Notes: generated from the sequence alone by a model not told the origin. DNA of 64,000 nt from Lepidostoma basale (GCA_022606425.2 JAHDVF020001325.1:1984001-2048000); one strand, 5' to 3'. Positions 41,336-53,367 are shown, counted from the stretch's first letter. Made by a program: numbers and translations.

Positions 41336-42655
41336 CATTTAAAGTAACTTATTAAATTGATTGTAATCAGTTGATATAAAAAGTAATTATGAATCAATAA
41401 AATATATTCAAAATGAATTGTCATATAAAAAAATTATCTCTTTTTACACATTAAATTGTACAATTTTTATAAGTAGCCACTAAGTAAGAAGTGTTTAATG
41501 GGCTAGTATATAACGTAGTGCCAACATCAATAAAATTATTTATAGGCCATTCAACTCGTCGTCGGTAGTACAATGTTAATTATAATAATATTTACTTTTT
41601 AATTATGTATCTTTATAATTTGTAATTTAAATATTATGAATGATATGAAACATCGAACACTAATATATTTAAACGAGTCCATACTCCTCTCGTCTATACC
41701 TACGTATGCACGAGTAAGTACATCATCTACATAGGTACTGTCATTTTTTATATGCTCCATTTGAATATTTTGATAATGGAGATAATTTAAATACGGAACG
41801 CAGGCAGTAATGGAGGGGGACTTCCCGCCTTTTATAATTGTGAATTATATCAAATTAAATGTTGCAGTTTGTGTACTCGCGCAAGATTTATGTGCATGCT
41901 AATGCAGCAGTTAACGGATTCATCTCATTGTTTGAGAAAATTAAATGTTTAAATTTAGAATGGCCACTTCAAAAATGGAATGTTTGTCCAGCAAAAAAAC
42001 GTGCCCACCTATTCAATATTTTTTGATTTATAAGTTCATACATGCTTACATTTATAATCATATAAGTGTTTTTTTATGTTCAAATTCAAGTATTATCATT
42101 ATAGATTTATTATGTTTAAATCTGAAATGTTAAAGTATAAAATATGGGGGGTCTGATTAGGAACTATTCAAATGAGAAAAATATTAAATTATAAAATGAT
42201 TTACGTAATTTAATATTAGTATGTGGTTATTAAAAAATACGTGTTTCAACATTTTCCTCGTTTTGTAACGAAAAACAAAAAATATTTATATTTATCTAGC
42301 CATTTTGTTTCCTTTGGTTTATTACAGTTGGTCTATTGTATTTGTATTTTGTTTGCAGTATTTCTAAGATTATCACATGGACAAATATACTTTTTTAAGT
42401 CTATCAAGTTTATAATATGCAGTATTTATGATATTTAAACCCGTTTACGACTACCAATATTTTGAAATGCATAATTTACGTCAAATATGAGTTCATGTTT
42501 TACTTTGTGAATCGCCTTAGTGTCAAACATGGTTAATTTATGTATTTTTTAAGCTTAATTTGTGGTTTAGCATAATTTTTGTGGTGTAGCAGTTAATCTG
42601 TTGTGTAGATCAATTTTCACACTTTCAACAACTGACAAAACATCCACTTGAACAC
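41336..42655. other. Unassigned AT-rich sequence
   Basis: Several AT-rich open frames (41239-41424, 41945-42133, 42223-42438) carry no recognisable motif. No repeat partner. Confidence 0.45.
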
Positions 42656-42780
42656 ATTTGTTGTGTACCATTTATAAAGTTTTTGTAACCCAGCTCCGAT
42701 GGGAGCGAAACCGGTTGAGTCGTTAAAACGAATTAAGTGGTGTTAAAACTAAATATGAAACTGTTTTAATATTTTATTAA
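42656..42780 (+). mobile_element. Family F half element
   Basis: taacccagctccgatgggag, cgaaaccggttgagtcgtta, gaattaagtggtgttaaaac, gaaactgttttaat. Hairpin GCUCC GAU GGGAGC then GAA ACCGGU U; the CUGANGA part is not conserved. Confidence 0.6.
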
Positions 42781-43009
42781 TGGTTAATTTTACATGAATA
42801 TGAAAACTTAAAACAAATACAAAACATGTTTGAAAAATCCGTAATAATAAAAAAAAGAATACATTTGTAAAAGTACTGACTATAATAATATGAAAAGATT
42901 TTTGAAACAACAAAATCTTAAGCAATTTTTTTTTAATATATTTACTACACTTTACTGTATTATATAATACTAAAATATTATAGATAACGATGTATAAAAC
43001 ATGCTTGTT
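42781..43009. other. Unassigned AT-rich sequence
   Basis: No feature is seen. Confidence 0.4.
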
Positions 43010-43110
43010 ATTCTAGTAATAATAATAAACTAACTTTTAAAGAACCATTTTTGTGATGTAATCAACTCAAGGGCGCATTAAGACGCGTTTTAAATCTAAA
43101 AAATCTAAAT
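43010..43110. repeat. Uncharacterised interspersed repeat, copy 2
   Basis: gtaataataataaactaact, tcaactcaagggcgcattaa, gacgcgttttaaatctaaaa, as at 21864-21955. Confidence 0.65.
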
Positions 43111-43894
43111 TTGAACGCTGCATCTGATTTTCGTGGTAGGTTAGAAAGAAGTATTTAATTTTAGCGTATAATATTGGTAATACAACATTTTAAATAAACT
43201 AGCATAAAAATACCGAGATAATCAAATATCGAAAACTTGATTTGTACATGTGTTTTTCTTTGAAAGCGGTTTATCTTAACAACTCAATCCAAGCCGGTGT
43301 TTGGGCCCCTTTATGAGAAGAATTATTACCATATCAATTTGTTAATATTTTCATTTATGCCTTTATGTCATATTTGAATAGTATTATTTGAATTTAGAAT
43401 GAATGGAGGTTTGGTATCTCAGATGGGTGTTGGGCGTGTCCCTCAGAAGATCAGGCGTTGAGTATCGCACAGGTATTACGTTTCAGAGACCCAGTCGAGA
43501 TCAACACGAAGAAATGTTGAATATGTGAAACTCTAGACGATCTTACCGGTAGAAAGTGTTATCTTATTATTATTCATGTTTTTATTATGAAATGTTTAAA
43601 TTCTCATGTGAGTGAAACATAAATTAAATTACATTATTATCACAAGCTATATATTTATTAAAAATAATGTTTATATTTTGTGATAAATATATTTGATTAA
43701 TATATACATACAATCAGTTGTGTAGTGATTTAAAAAATATACGATGTTTTATGTTTCCTCGTGCAAATAGACATGTCTATGTTATAGGCATAAATTTTGT
43801 GTTCACCTACTTTTAAAATATATTATTGTATATATATTTTTCACGTTTAACTATAGTAATAATCACATTCGATTCCTAGTCTTCATTAAAAACA
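43111..43894. other. Unassigned AT-rich sequence
   Basis: A GC-richer 100 bp at 43405-43550 has no partner or coding evidence. Confidence 0.4.
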
Positions 43895-44045
43895 AAACAA
43901 AGAAACCATCACGAGAGAACGGACCGCCATACTTCTCCATCCTGACTCACCTCTCTAACTTCCTCCAATTCATACAACGAGTTATACACGCACGGCGATA
44001 AAATTTGATTAATTTGGTCATGCCATGTTTTCCTGGGTCCTTATT
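43895..44045 (-). mobile_element. Type 1 LINE 3' end fragment
   Basis: aaaccatcacgagagaacgg, accgccatacttctccatcc, aacgagttatacacgcacgg, ttggtcatgccatgttttcc. An internal deletion after accatcacg has removed the CCCGAAGGGG block. Confidence 0.7.
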
Positions 44046-44149
44046 CTCATAATTCAAAGAATACAAACGTTTACATTAATTTACATTCGTTAAAATATTA
44101 TAATTAGGAGTTTCACATTACTCTTCTAGAATCAATCAATGTCAACTTT

Positions 44150-44300
44150 TAAAATAGGTTCCCAAAGAACTCAAATATCTATGGTAGTAGTTAGTACCCA
44201 CCTATGCAACTTCCTTACGCACGGACATAAGATCGCAAAGAACTCGAATGTCTATGGTTGCAGTACCTACCTATGCATCTTCCTTGCGAACAGAGACCCC
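44150..44300. repeat. Tandem duplication, unit about 75 bp
   Basis: aaagaactcaaatatctatg and caaagaactcgaatgtctat, followed by cccacctatgcaacttcctt and tacctacctatgcatcttcc, form two head-to-tail diverged copies in otherwise unique DNA. Confidence 0.65.
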
Positions 44301-46164
44301 CTTAAATTCGCTCGAATGCCCCCCGGTCTCCGGTCGCACTTTCATTCATAAGCTTTGCGTTCATTCATTAAATTAATAACGAATGCAACAAGATATTACC
44401 AGGAGTCACGAACCGCGCTCTAGATAGACATATTCCTTGTTATTATTATGCTATCCAAATCTAAGCATCATTTGATTTTCTCAGAATAATTTATTTAAAA
44501 TTCCGGACTGGATTGCGTATTCTCTCCCATGATAAAATTATTGAAATTTAATGTTTTTTTTTACAAATTTTATAAATGTTTCATTTTAATATAGAATGTA
44601 ATTTTGAAAATCTGTATTTTTTTCATTAACTTAATGATTTTTTTACTTAATTATTTTAATATATTTCATATTCTGATAATTCTTGTAAATAAATCTGTTA
44701 TAGAGTGAGAATTGTTTATGTGTAATGTCAGAGCATTATTGAAATACATATTCTGTTCTACGTTTTTATGATTTAATGCTGTATTTGTGGATAAAAATAG
44801 TAAATAATTAATATTTTATATTGGTGCATACAGTATACTAAAAGGAAACTAAAAAAAAATTGTTTTATAATTTCATCAATATATTGTTCAACGATTGTTC
44901 ATTTTCATAATTTAAATAATATAAAAATATTCTAGCTTTATTAAAAAATATTTTTTCATATGCTGCACTCATTTTGTGAAAAGTAATTTGAAAATATTTA
45001 AAATATAAAATAAAATAAAATAATGTTTTGTTCATTAACTACGGAAGTGTAATTATGCCAACTAGTTTTTCTTTTACTCAAGCTTCATCAAGGCAATATA
45101 AAAAGAAAATAATAAAACCGATATTGCTGACAGTGATGTAAAATTGGACATTTTATTTATTTATTTTCATTTATTTTAATAAAAATCACAAACATTACAG
45201 ACATATAATTCCAGATCGTTTGCAATTACATTATAAGAATTTATAAGAGAAGCATAAAAAATATATATAAAAAATTAAGCTTAAGAATTAGAAAGAATTA
45301 GGAGCCTTCTGCCCAGACAGCTGCCAAAATGTCTAAATGAACACTCCAATGTTAATATATTAAGGTAAATCTGTATTTTTATTTTGCCCTGATACAGCTT
45401 GCGTACGAGCAAAATTAGTTGGCACAATTACAATTCCATGATTAGTATTCAAAGTGTTATTTTATATTTTGAATAATTTCAAGTAAAATACCAGAATAAT
45501 CATTCCTAAGAAGTAAGATAGTTTTTTTAGTAAATACACTGATTAATTGCTGTGAAATGTTGCCGACCAATGCACGAAAGTCAAGAAGTGCACATCCGTT
45601 AGCACATGCGCTCCTTCGGGTGCATTCATACAGTTGCAGCACACTCCGCCCTACTCCGGCATGCACGTACAATACCACTGGCCTGTGCACTCTTGTGCAA
45701 TATATGAGTACATAACCTCTCTTCCGCCGCTGCTGGCGCCACAAACTTATGTATATTACATTTACATACCAAATACGAACTTACCTTGTTTAAATTACGA
45801 ACTTATTTCTGGTTTAAATAATGTAGATTCAAGTGCAAGGTCGGATCAAGTGTGGCGAACGATGCTTTACTAGTTATTGTCTATGCTTGAAAAGTTCTTG
45901 TTTGGTAAAATGATTAAAAATAATCATTTCGAAAAATTAATCCCTCCCATTTGGGTTGTAATCGTGATCATTTCATAGTTTAGATCAACAAAACTTTGTA
46001 ATTAAAATAACAAAGCCTTGTTGATCAAAAATAATCATTTTAAAATAGGGAAAAATCAAACTCTTATCTAGGTTGCAATCGTGATATTCTGATATTTTTG
46101 ATAAAAATGTGTCATAGTAATCTATTCTTAGAAGTAACAGACAAAAAACCGTCGTGTTGTATCA
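44301..46164. other. Unassigned sequence
   Basis: AT-rich except for 45590-45760, a GC-richer unique patch with overlapping open frames on both strands but no recognised domain. Block 45160-45340 has a retroelement-3'-UTR look (aaaaatcacaaacattacag) without a second copy. Confidence 0.4.
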
Positions 46165-46315
46165 TTCTTCTTCTTCTTCCTCAGCCTATTCCCGTCCACT
46201 CCTGGACAAATCCCTTCTCCATTTGCTTCCATGTCACTCTGTCTTGTGCAGACTGCATCCAGGTTATTCCAACGTGTCTGTTAAGATCATCGTTCTACCA
46301 TAGTTGCGATCGGTT
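46165..46315 (-). mobile_element. Type 2 LINE 3' end with (GAA)n tail
   Basis: ttcttcttcttcctcagcct, attcccgtccactcctggac, tgcagactgcatccaggtta, ttccaacgtgtctgttaaga. Same end as 36358-36535. Confidence 0.8.
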
Positions 46316-47574
46316 TGGTTGTATCATTGTGGTTGTATCGTTACGAAACATTAACCAGCTGATTCACGAAACCGGTCGTGATAAACTCCACACTAAGAGA
46401 AAACAATATTATACTCGTATCTAACCATAACATAAAACATATTAAATTTTAAGTGAAACGGTTGTGTGAAAGAAGGTTTTAAATAAGTAACTTATACTTA
46501 TATTTTTGTAAGATTATTTTTTATTTCTGTCTGTGTGATATATTTTGCATTCTTGAGTATCCTCATCCGAATTTTTTTTTCGACAGAAGTATCTTCATAT
46601 AAAAAAATATGTTAATACGTTTAAGGAATGTTGCATGCTTCCCACATTAAACCAACAACTTTGTATAACTACATTAATTTCATATGTAAAATTTTCAAAA
46701 ACATTTTAATAAAATTACGCCCAGAATTGTGAAAATATTAATAATCTTTCACGAATGAATTATCGTTGTTTAGTTCCACCCAGAAGTTGGGCAACAGCTA
46801 TCGCTCGAGCAAAATAAGAGTACTTCATATCTTCGTCCCACACCGATGGCAGGTCGGCCGGTCGCCCACACCCAAAATTGGCCAGAAGTCTAAACAAATA
46901 ACTAGATTCGCCAAAATGTGCTCCCGGAGACGTATACCCGCTCACTCTCTACTCACTTAGCTAGCTTATCTGCAATAAATCTGGTATCGCCTGATTTGAT
47001 TTACTTTTACGTATCATGCCACTCATGTTTGGAGTAAATCGAATCCGTAAATATACCGGAGGACCAGTTAGTCACCTGGATTTAGAGTCGGCTTTTTCAT
47101 TTGCCGAATCGATATATCCAGTATGTAAACAAGTACGCATATAAACTAATAGCCTTCCTCACTTATCACACAAAACACGCGATATCTAACTTTAAGTGTT
47201 TAAAGCTATTAGTTCTGTATTTTAATTACATGAAATTAATTATTTTTTGTCAGTTCCGCTTTAGACAGCTTCAATTTTGTGGTTTAAAATACACAATAAA
47301 AACACGAATGATGCATATTTTTTGCGTGTCACACAGGATGTAAGGATGTGCATATTATCCCACGATTCATCATAAGATGGCTTGATCTTGAGACAGAGAC
47401 AAATTATTATTTTTTTGTCACCGTCTGATATGTTTTACTGGTTTCGTAATAAGTATAGCCATCATATCACACGCGTTCTTTAATTTAAAGATAAATGAAT
47501 GTAATGGTGACGTGTGCATACAATGTATATGTACGTCCGCTGTATCTTTCAAAATTATTTATAAGAAAAAAAAT
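46316..47574. other. Unassigned sequence
   Basis: A GC-richer patch at 46770-46960 has open frames on both strands (46760-46945 minus, 46766-46960 plus). Neither peptide was recognised and neither has clear splice sites. Confidence 0.4.
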
Positions 47575-47808
47575 TGCGAGTTTCCATGAATTAAAACACT
47601 GTTCTTTCCACTTTTCGTTTATTTTTCTGGACAAGTTTCGAAGGCTCAACACCTTCATCATCGGGAGAACGATTGTTGATGATTGAATTCGAAATATGTT
47701 GAAAAAAAATAAACTGAAAAGGGGGAAAAACAGTGTTTTAATTCATAAAACATCGTCATTATGGAATTCCACAGTGTTAACTTAACGCCTTAAGTATATC
47801 TAAAATTA
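47575..47808. mobile_element. Family A foldback element
   Basis: Left atgaattaaaacactgttct, cttttcgtttatttttctgg, acaagtttcgaaggctcaac and accttcatcatcgggagaac. Right aaaataaactgaaaaggggg, cagtgttttaattcataaaa, then the outer module tggaattccacagtgttaac and acgccttaag. The left hairpin retains CCGAUGA, U and GAAGG..CCUUC, but stem I is damaged. Confidence 0.85.
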
Positions 47809-47890
47809 AGGAAAAAATGTTAAATCTCTATAGCATTTATCACTCATTTAAAATTCTTGCGAATTATGTTTATTTTTACTTAATAGTTAA

Positions 47891-47963
47891 TTCCACAGTG
47901 TCAACGCCTAAAAATTATAATAATAATTTATTATAATTTTTAGGCGTTAACACTGTGGAATTC
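47891..47963. repeat. Two outer modules joined head to head (palindrome)
   Basis: attccacagtgtcaacgcct, aaaaattataata on the left and tattataatttttaggcgtt, aacactgtggaatt on the right form a near-perfect inverted repeat of about 34 bp arms. Confidence 0.8.
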
Positions 47964-48192
47964 AACAATTATGATTTTTTTTTATGAATTTAAACACCGT
48001 TTTTTCTTCGGAGTTTATTTTTTTGACAGGTTTCAAAGGTTTCACACTTTCACCATCGTGAGAATGATATAAACATTCTCGAATTTATATCATTATCACG
48101 ATGATCAAGGTGTAAAACCTTCGAAACGTATCGAGAAAAATAAACTGAGAATTGGAAAAAACAGTGTTTTAATTTGAAAAAAATCGTAATTA
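47964..48192. mobile_element. Family A foldback element
   Basis: Left tatgaatttaaacaccgttt, gttttacaccttgat equivalents and caccatcgtgagaatgatat. Right gataatgatataaat in inverse, cgatgatcaaggtgtaaaac, cttcgaaacgtatcgagaaa, aataaactgagaattggaaa and cagtgttttaattt. Joined on its left to the head-to-head termini. Confidence 0.8.
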
Positions 48193-48963
48193 TGTTTATG
48201 TTATACTCTCATCTATATTCTAGATAGCGTATATTCGCAAATCACAAATATTTGTATTGTTAAATTGTAAGTTTAGAATTGGATTGTTCTCAACTCTAAC
48301 GCAAGCAATGTGAACAGCTTATTATATTTTTATCCCAGTTTTTTAATTACATTTTGTTTGGTTATTCTGCAGCAATGTTTGACGCTGTGAAATACATTGA
48401 ATGTCCCGATATTGATTCAGCTGTCATTGCATTAATTCCCAATTTATTTTCACAACATTCAACGAAATCGTTGCGATTAAGCGCTTAGCCTGTAATAACA
48501 GAAAATTGAGCACTACCATTTTCATCAAGGCTCCCAATTAATCGGATTCGAATCTGGCGGTTAACGTGTCTATCCGAGGACTTTCGTAACTTCTCGAAAG
48601 TATTCTGCCAGCAGGTCATCTGATTGGACTGGTGGATCGGAATAAAAAGGATTAAAGGAGCACGTGGCAAGGCGAAGAGGGCAAGGGGATAAAGCATTCG
48701 TGAGAACTCGGACTGAGGCCAATACATTGAGATCAGGAAACGTACGTGGGTTACCATTTTTCGTGTTCAAAGGTCACGGTAACGGTTGGAACAGAGTTTG
48801 TTTAATTTTTTGCTGCCTGATGTGGAACATTTTACATAACACAATGGTTTTCAAAGTTTTTTTCTTCCATTATTGGCTTAGCGGTTTATATGTATAGCTT
48901 TTATATTAAAAATTTATAGTAGACGTAATAGAATATCAACATTATACAGTATATAATATATTC
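48193..48963. other. Unassigned; GC-richer patch 48480-48780
   Basis: Overlapping open frames on both strands (48485-48757 minus, 48664-48897 plus) show no recognised domain. Unique in the window. Confidence 0.4.
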
Positions 48964-48971
48964 CATTTAAG

Positions 48972-49018
48972 GATTAATTGTATCTCAATAGAGAAGAAGA
49001 TGTAAATTGTTTTTTGAT
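48972..49018 (+). mobile_element. Family G element, 5' end only
   Basis: aaggattaattgtatctcaa, tagagaagaagatgtaaatt. Truncated after 45 bases by unrelated AT-rich DNA. Confidence 0.6.
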
Positions 49019-49239
49019 TTGATTTTTTTGATCAAACATTATTTTATTTATTTTGAAGTAAGTAGTAAAACTCGGTGTAAATATTTAGGTTTAGGTTAAA
49101 AGTTGTGACATGTTTTATATATTACATTGAATTGTAATATAAATTTATGTTTTATTTAACAAATAATTGTAAATATCTATCGATTTTTCACAAGAGGCAT
49201 GTATAGTAGTTATCATACTTAAAATGAAATAAGATGTAT
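49019..49239. other. Unassigned AT-rich sequence
   Basis: No feature is seen. Confidence 0.4.
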
Positions 49240-49475
49240 GAAGTATGATATAAAACTCCAAATAATTAATAAACTACAAAAAAATGTAAACGTCTGTTTT
49301 CTAGAAGTTTTCCTATATTTTATAGATATGACATGTTTCACCTAGCTAAGGCATTATCACACATGATCAAATGACATTTGATAATGCCTAAGCAAGGCGC
49401 AATATGTCATACTCATAAAATGCAATAAATATTCTAGAAAACAAAACGTTTTCATTCGTATTAATTAACGTTGAA
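49240..49475. mobile_element. Family D foldback element, near complete
   Basis: Left gtaaacgtctgttttctaga, tgacatgtttcacctagcta, aggcattatcacacatgatc. Right catttgataatgcctaagca, aggcgcaatatgtcatactc, attctagaaaacaaaacgtt and ttcattcgtattaatt. Arms pair over about 100 bases. Confidence 0.8.
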
Positions 49476-49664
49476 GACAATAAATATTTGACACGCGATG
49501 GACTTCAAGATGATTGATAAAAAAATTATTTATTCAGCTCTAAAAACATGAGACATCTGCGAACTGTACCTTTCAAGATCCATTTGAAGATTTCCACCTG
49601 AAACAATGTGATGAATATCATTGTAATGCTAATGATAATTTTTACTTGACTCTATACGTCATTG
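49476..49664. other. Unassigned AT-rich sequence
   Basis: No feature is seen. Confidence 0.4.
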
Positions 49665-49985
49665 TTATGATTCAATACGTGAGAGTGGATTACCACATTT
49701 ACAAAAAACGCGCTCAGAGTGTTAGAAATGAAGGCACTCAGGAACATATATCTGGAAAGACACTGTATGACCGAATAAGGAATAAAATATTAAAGAATAT
49801 ATCCGAGGTCAAAGTAGGGGATGCAAATGAGAAGATATTGGACATGCACATCTGAAGAGAATGGATCCATCTAGACTCAAAGATTATTTTACATAGTCAA
49901 CCCCAAGGTAGAAGACCCTCGGATAGACCAAAAAAATAAATCGACAGCTGACCTGGCAGGATGCCTATCCCTCATAATCCATTCG
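49665..49985 (+). mobile_element. Type 2-like LINE fragment
   Basis: Plus-strand frames give EMKALRNISGKTLYDRIRNK after a frameshift, then a RRMDPSRL block, QGRRPSDRPKK and ID, with TWQDAYP at the end. This is the segment after reverse transcriptase, as in 59205-59570. Confidence 0.75.
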
Positions 49986-51047
49986 CATCGGTAGCCGACA
50001 TATCACGTGTTAAGATTTCCTATCCGTTAACATCAGTAGCCGTGATATATCGTTTTGCGACTTTGCAGTACTCGTAGTGACATTAATTGTAAAAATTTGG
50101 AACCACAAATTACTACAATACTTACCTACATCTATCCTTCACAGAAATCTGTAATAACAATAAATTAAATGTGTTTTACATCGTCATAATTACGGTTTAC
50201 ATGCGCGCTGTTGGTAAATCACATCCGTGAAGTATCCCATCGGCCGCCATTATACGAGTACTATATTCGTTTGTCCTGTATCGCGCGCGCATTTAATTTT
50301 CGACGTTTCGTTGTATTATTATCTGTTATTTATTATAAATTGTGATAAATGCTACTCTGAATATTTTTTATCAATTTCTATTATTTTTGTGTGGTACAGA
50401 AAACAAATAGTGAATTATGAATGTGTGTTAATATATAAAGTACTTTGTTATTCATCATCTGATAGCTAAAGGATAAACGAACGAATATAATATACGCAAA
50501 TAGCCCTGGTAAGTACTCGTACATTTATCATTCAAATATAAGTTTTCAACAAAAAAAATCTTTAGAAATATTTGCGCCGTATTTGACGGTACGATTCATA
50601 TTTGACCGAGCCGTAAAGAAAGGGTTAAGCATGACACAAGGCCTACATTAAGAAGAAAAAGAAGAAAAGCGTGGATAATATTTTCTTGCGCCTCACAGAT
50701 GAAAAAAACTGATAGCCGTCGCGTTGAGCGCAATGTCATGTTTTACAGTAATAAGTTGATACGTTCAAGTGCGAAATAAACATTAGCCCAAACATGCACG
50801 GTACTCTCGTGTAACCGCAATGAACACATTGAACGATATATTGTATATAAAGTTTACATTAGTTTAGTATTTGACAGTATTGCGGTGAAAGTACGAGAGC
50901 ACTTAAATTAAAATGCCAGAAGGGCTATAAATTGTTACGCACGGCTTTGTTCATTCACCTTTAATTCAAAATTGCGAACCCCATTTCATGGATTTGTCCT
51001 ATAAAATCTATAATCTAGTTTATATCTTTTGTGGGCAGAGATATAAC
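49986..51047. other. Unassigned sequence
   Basis: No gene. GC-richer parts at 49985-50080 and 50570-50820 have no repeat partner. Confidence 0.4.
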
Positions 51048-51265
51048 AACATCTAAAAGATCTTCAATGGCTCAAGTGTCCTGAAAGAATCCAGTATAAA
51101 CAATGCTGGACGGTTTTTAAAGCGCTTCACGGAATGGCACCAGCCTATACGTATATCTGAATTTTATATTCCTGATAGCCCTAACTTGCGGCAATCCACG
51201 CTTCGATCAGCAAACTCCTCAGCAATAGGCAACTTATACGTTTAGGTTGCTTTGTTAGGTTAATG
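51048..51265 (+). mobile_element. LINE reverse transcriptase fragment
   Basis: Plus frame: LKDLQWLKCPERIQYKQCWT, then VFKALHGMAPAYTYI and a stop. After a shift, PNLRQSTLRSANSSAIG. The order LxWLPxxxRIxYK..yKALHGxAPxYL followed by R.STLRS is typical of the end of the reverse transcriptase ORF in L2/CR1- and Daphne-like LINEs. This lineage occurs once in the window. Confidence 0.75.
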
Positions 51266-51291
51266 CAGTTTAAACAAGTATTATAAATAAA

Positions 51292-51650
51292 TCTTCTTCT
51301 TCTTTCTTTCTTCTTTAACAGCCGTTGTCGTCCACTGCTGGACATAGGCCTCCCCCATACTTCTCCATGTATGACATGTCATACGGGGGGTGGTTGGCAT
51401 TACAACGCCACGCTTGCCAGACGGGTTGGCGAGGTGTCCTTCCACGTTAGCCTATGCATCAATATTATCCACCTAGGTTATTCACACTCGATCTCTAATA
51501 TTTCGCATAGTTTCCAGGGGAGACCAAAGTCGAGGAGGTGTGGATAGGTACTTGGGATCAGATCAATCCTCCAGCGTAGCATAGCCATCACCACGGTGAT
51601 GGCCATGCACCGCTCGAAGAGTCAATAGGATCCCCCTTACTCCCCCTTAT
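51292..51650 (-). mobile_element. LINE 3' end with T/C-rich tail complement
   Basis: ttcttctttctttcttcttt, gccgttgtcgtccactgctg, gacataggcctcccccatac (minus: YGGGLCPAVDDNG). It is followed by acgcttgccagacgggttgg, aaagtcgaggaggtgtggat and a hairpin gccatcaccacggtgatggc (51581-51600). The part past 51380 may be a separate element; the two blocks are contiguous here. Confidence 0.65.
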
Positions 51651-51931
51651 AAATAAATAAAAATACAATTTGAAAATCAATGGCGGAAATACACAAACAA
51701 TAGTATGTATGGCATGAAGATAAATTATAATATATAATAATATAACTTTGAAGCAGAATAATGTGAAGACTTATTATTTCCGATGTTTTTTACAGTTATG
51801 ACGTTAATTTATTTACAGTTTATTTATCAATCACCTAAAAGATTTAGCGTAAACGTGAACATTATTAAATTAACACGCATTATAAATGAGATTGTATAAT
51901 ACTTCTAATAGATGCCATATTCATTGCTGTG
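51651..51931. other. Unassigned AT-rich sequence
   Basis: No feature is seen. Confidence 0.4.
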
Positions 51932-52424
51932 TTAACTAACTAACTAACCAATCATCACGCCGTCTCCCCGGAGGGGTAGGCAGAAACAATGGAACGCTAC
52001 ACTGTTCTGTCCTGACATACTTCTCTCGCTTCCTCTACATTCATACATCTTGTCATGCACGCACGTCGATTTCTCCGACTCCTCACGTGACCGACATTCA
52101 ATATTTGATTGATTTGATCGTGCCACGTTTTCCTCCGCCTTCCTCTATTTCTTGCTCCGTTCACGCCGTTCAAATATACCTTCTTTACCATTCTGCCTTC
52201 ATTCATTCTTTCCATGTGTCCAAACCATCTTAATGACCCTTCCCTTATTTTGTTCATAACACTTTCATTCTCACCACATTCAGTTCTTATACTTGCATTT
52301 GTCACTCTTATCATATACAGATTGCCACACATTCGTCTTAGAGATCTCATTTCTATTGCATTTTTTCTACATTCATCCTTCTTTTGCCAATTCCATGTTT
52401 CAGTTCCATACATAATTGTTGTGT
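51932..52424 (-). mobile_element. Type 1 LINE 3' part, best preserved copy
   Basis: A minus-strand open run of 138 codons (52413-51997) encodes MYGTETWNWQKKDECRKNAI, EMRSLRRMCGN, RWFGHMERMNEGRMVKK, TWHDQINQILNVGHVRSR and RACMTRCMNVEEAREVCQDR. A short 3' region with tctgcctacccctccgggga and a (GTTA)n tail (complement at 51932-51950) follows. The protein segment lies after the reverse transcriptase domain in RTE/CR1-like elements; the endonuclease and polymerase parts are missing through 5' truncation. Serves as the reference for the other type 1 pieces. Confidence 0.9.
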
Positions 52425-53367
52425 TTACTTAATGGATTCAGCCAATTTAGAACGATCTTAATCGCTGCACGTAATTGCCTCTTGTTCTAGTCGACACATC
52501 GCTAGCTGTTTGCCAAGCACAATGCCTTGGATTGATTTATAGTTTATTGTGAACTAATAAAGATGTTTTCACTTTTAACATAATTATTTTCGGCTGCTGC
52601 GGGGGCTGCGATGCTCTAAGTAATGCAGCCATTAATCTCGGAGCTGCCGAGATGAATAATTGGTCAAAACAATGACATCACTTGACCGTACCGCCTGTTT
52701 TTTTTTCCGCTTTTGATTTCTTTGAAAGGTGAGTACAAGGTTCATAAGATCGTGGGACGCTCTCGTATCGGCCGGAGAGAAATGATTTATCTGGAACCTT
52801 TTAGCGTCAGTTGCCAAAGGTTACATTCAAAATGGTTGCGGAACTAAATGGTTTTCATATAAAATTAATCCATGTTGTCTTATACAGACTTGTGTAATTA
52901 TTTACATTGCCTAGAAGTGGCTTCGCAGATGCTCAGAGTGAAATTTCCTAGCTCAGAGTATATCCGTTAAAGGAATAAACCGCGTCAGATATAGTAATAT
53001 GCAAGAGAGGTTGTTAACGTATTTAATCATACAGGATTTTGTAACAAACTGAATCTTAACAGGCAATAACAAATTAATACTATACGTGATACACATGCTC
53101 TTTCGCAATTAAGACTTTATAAATATGACATATTTTTGTACTCATAAATACTAACATTTTCACATCATCCTAATTAAACCAAAAATAATATTTTTCTTTC
53201 GTAGTACATAGGGTAGAACTTTTTTTTTATCTTTATCAAAATTATTAATTATTGCGTAATGAAATAATGTGATTTTTTTATTGTTTTCTTTTTTAGTTCA
53301 AATCAATCATAAAAATAATAAACTATGTACTGTAAAACTTACAATGCCATTTTATGGAATATATAAT
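52425..53367. other. Unassigned; GC-richer patch 52590-52740
   Basis: ggctgctgcgggggctgcga and ctcggagctgccgagatgaa mark a unique GC-rich patch with a short inverted repeat (ctcgg.agctg.ccgag). The rest is AT-rich. Confidence 0.4.

Noticed and set aside
42656..42780. Hammerhead-like fold in family F
   Set aside because: Hairpin and GAA ACCGGUU are present, but no CUGANGA-like core precedes stem II.
46760..46960. Possible exon in a GC-richer patch
   Set aside because: Frames are open on both strands, no splice borders stand out, and neither peptide resembles a known family.
51932..51950. TTAG-like repeats as possible telomeric or subtelomeric sequence
   Set aside because: The unit is GTTA (four bases), always at the end of type 1 LINE sequence. 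Insect telomeres use TTAGG.
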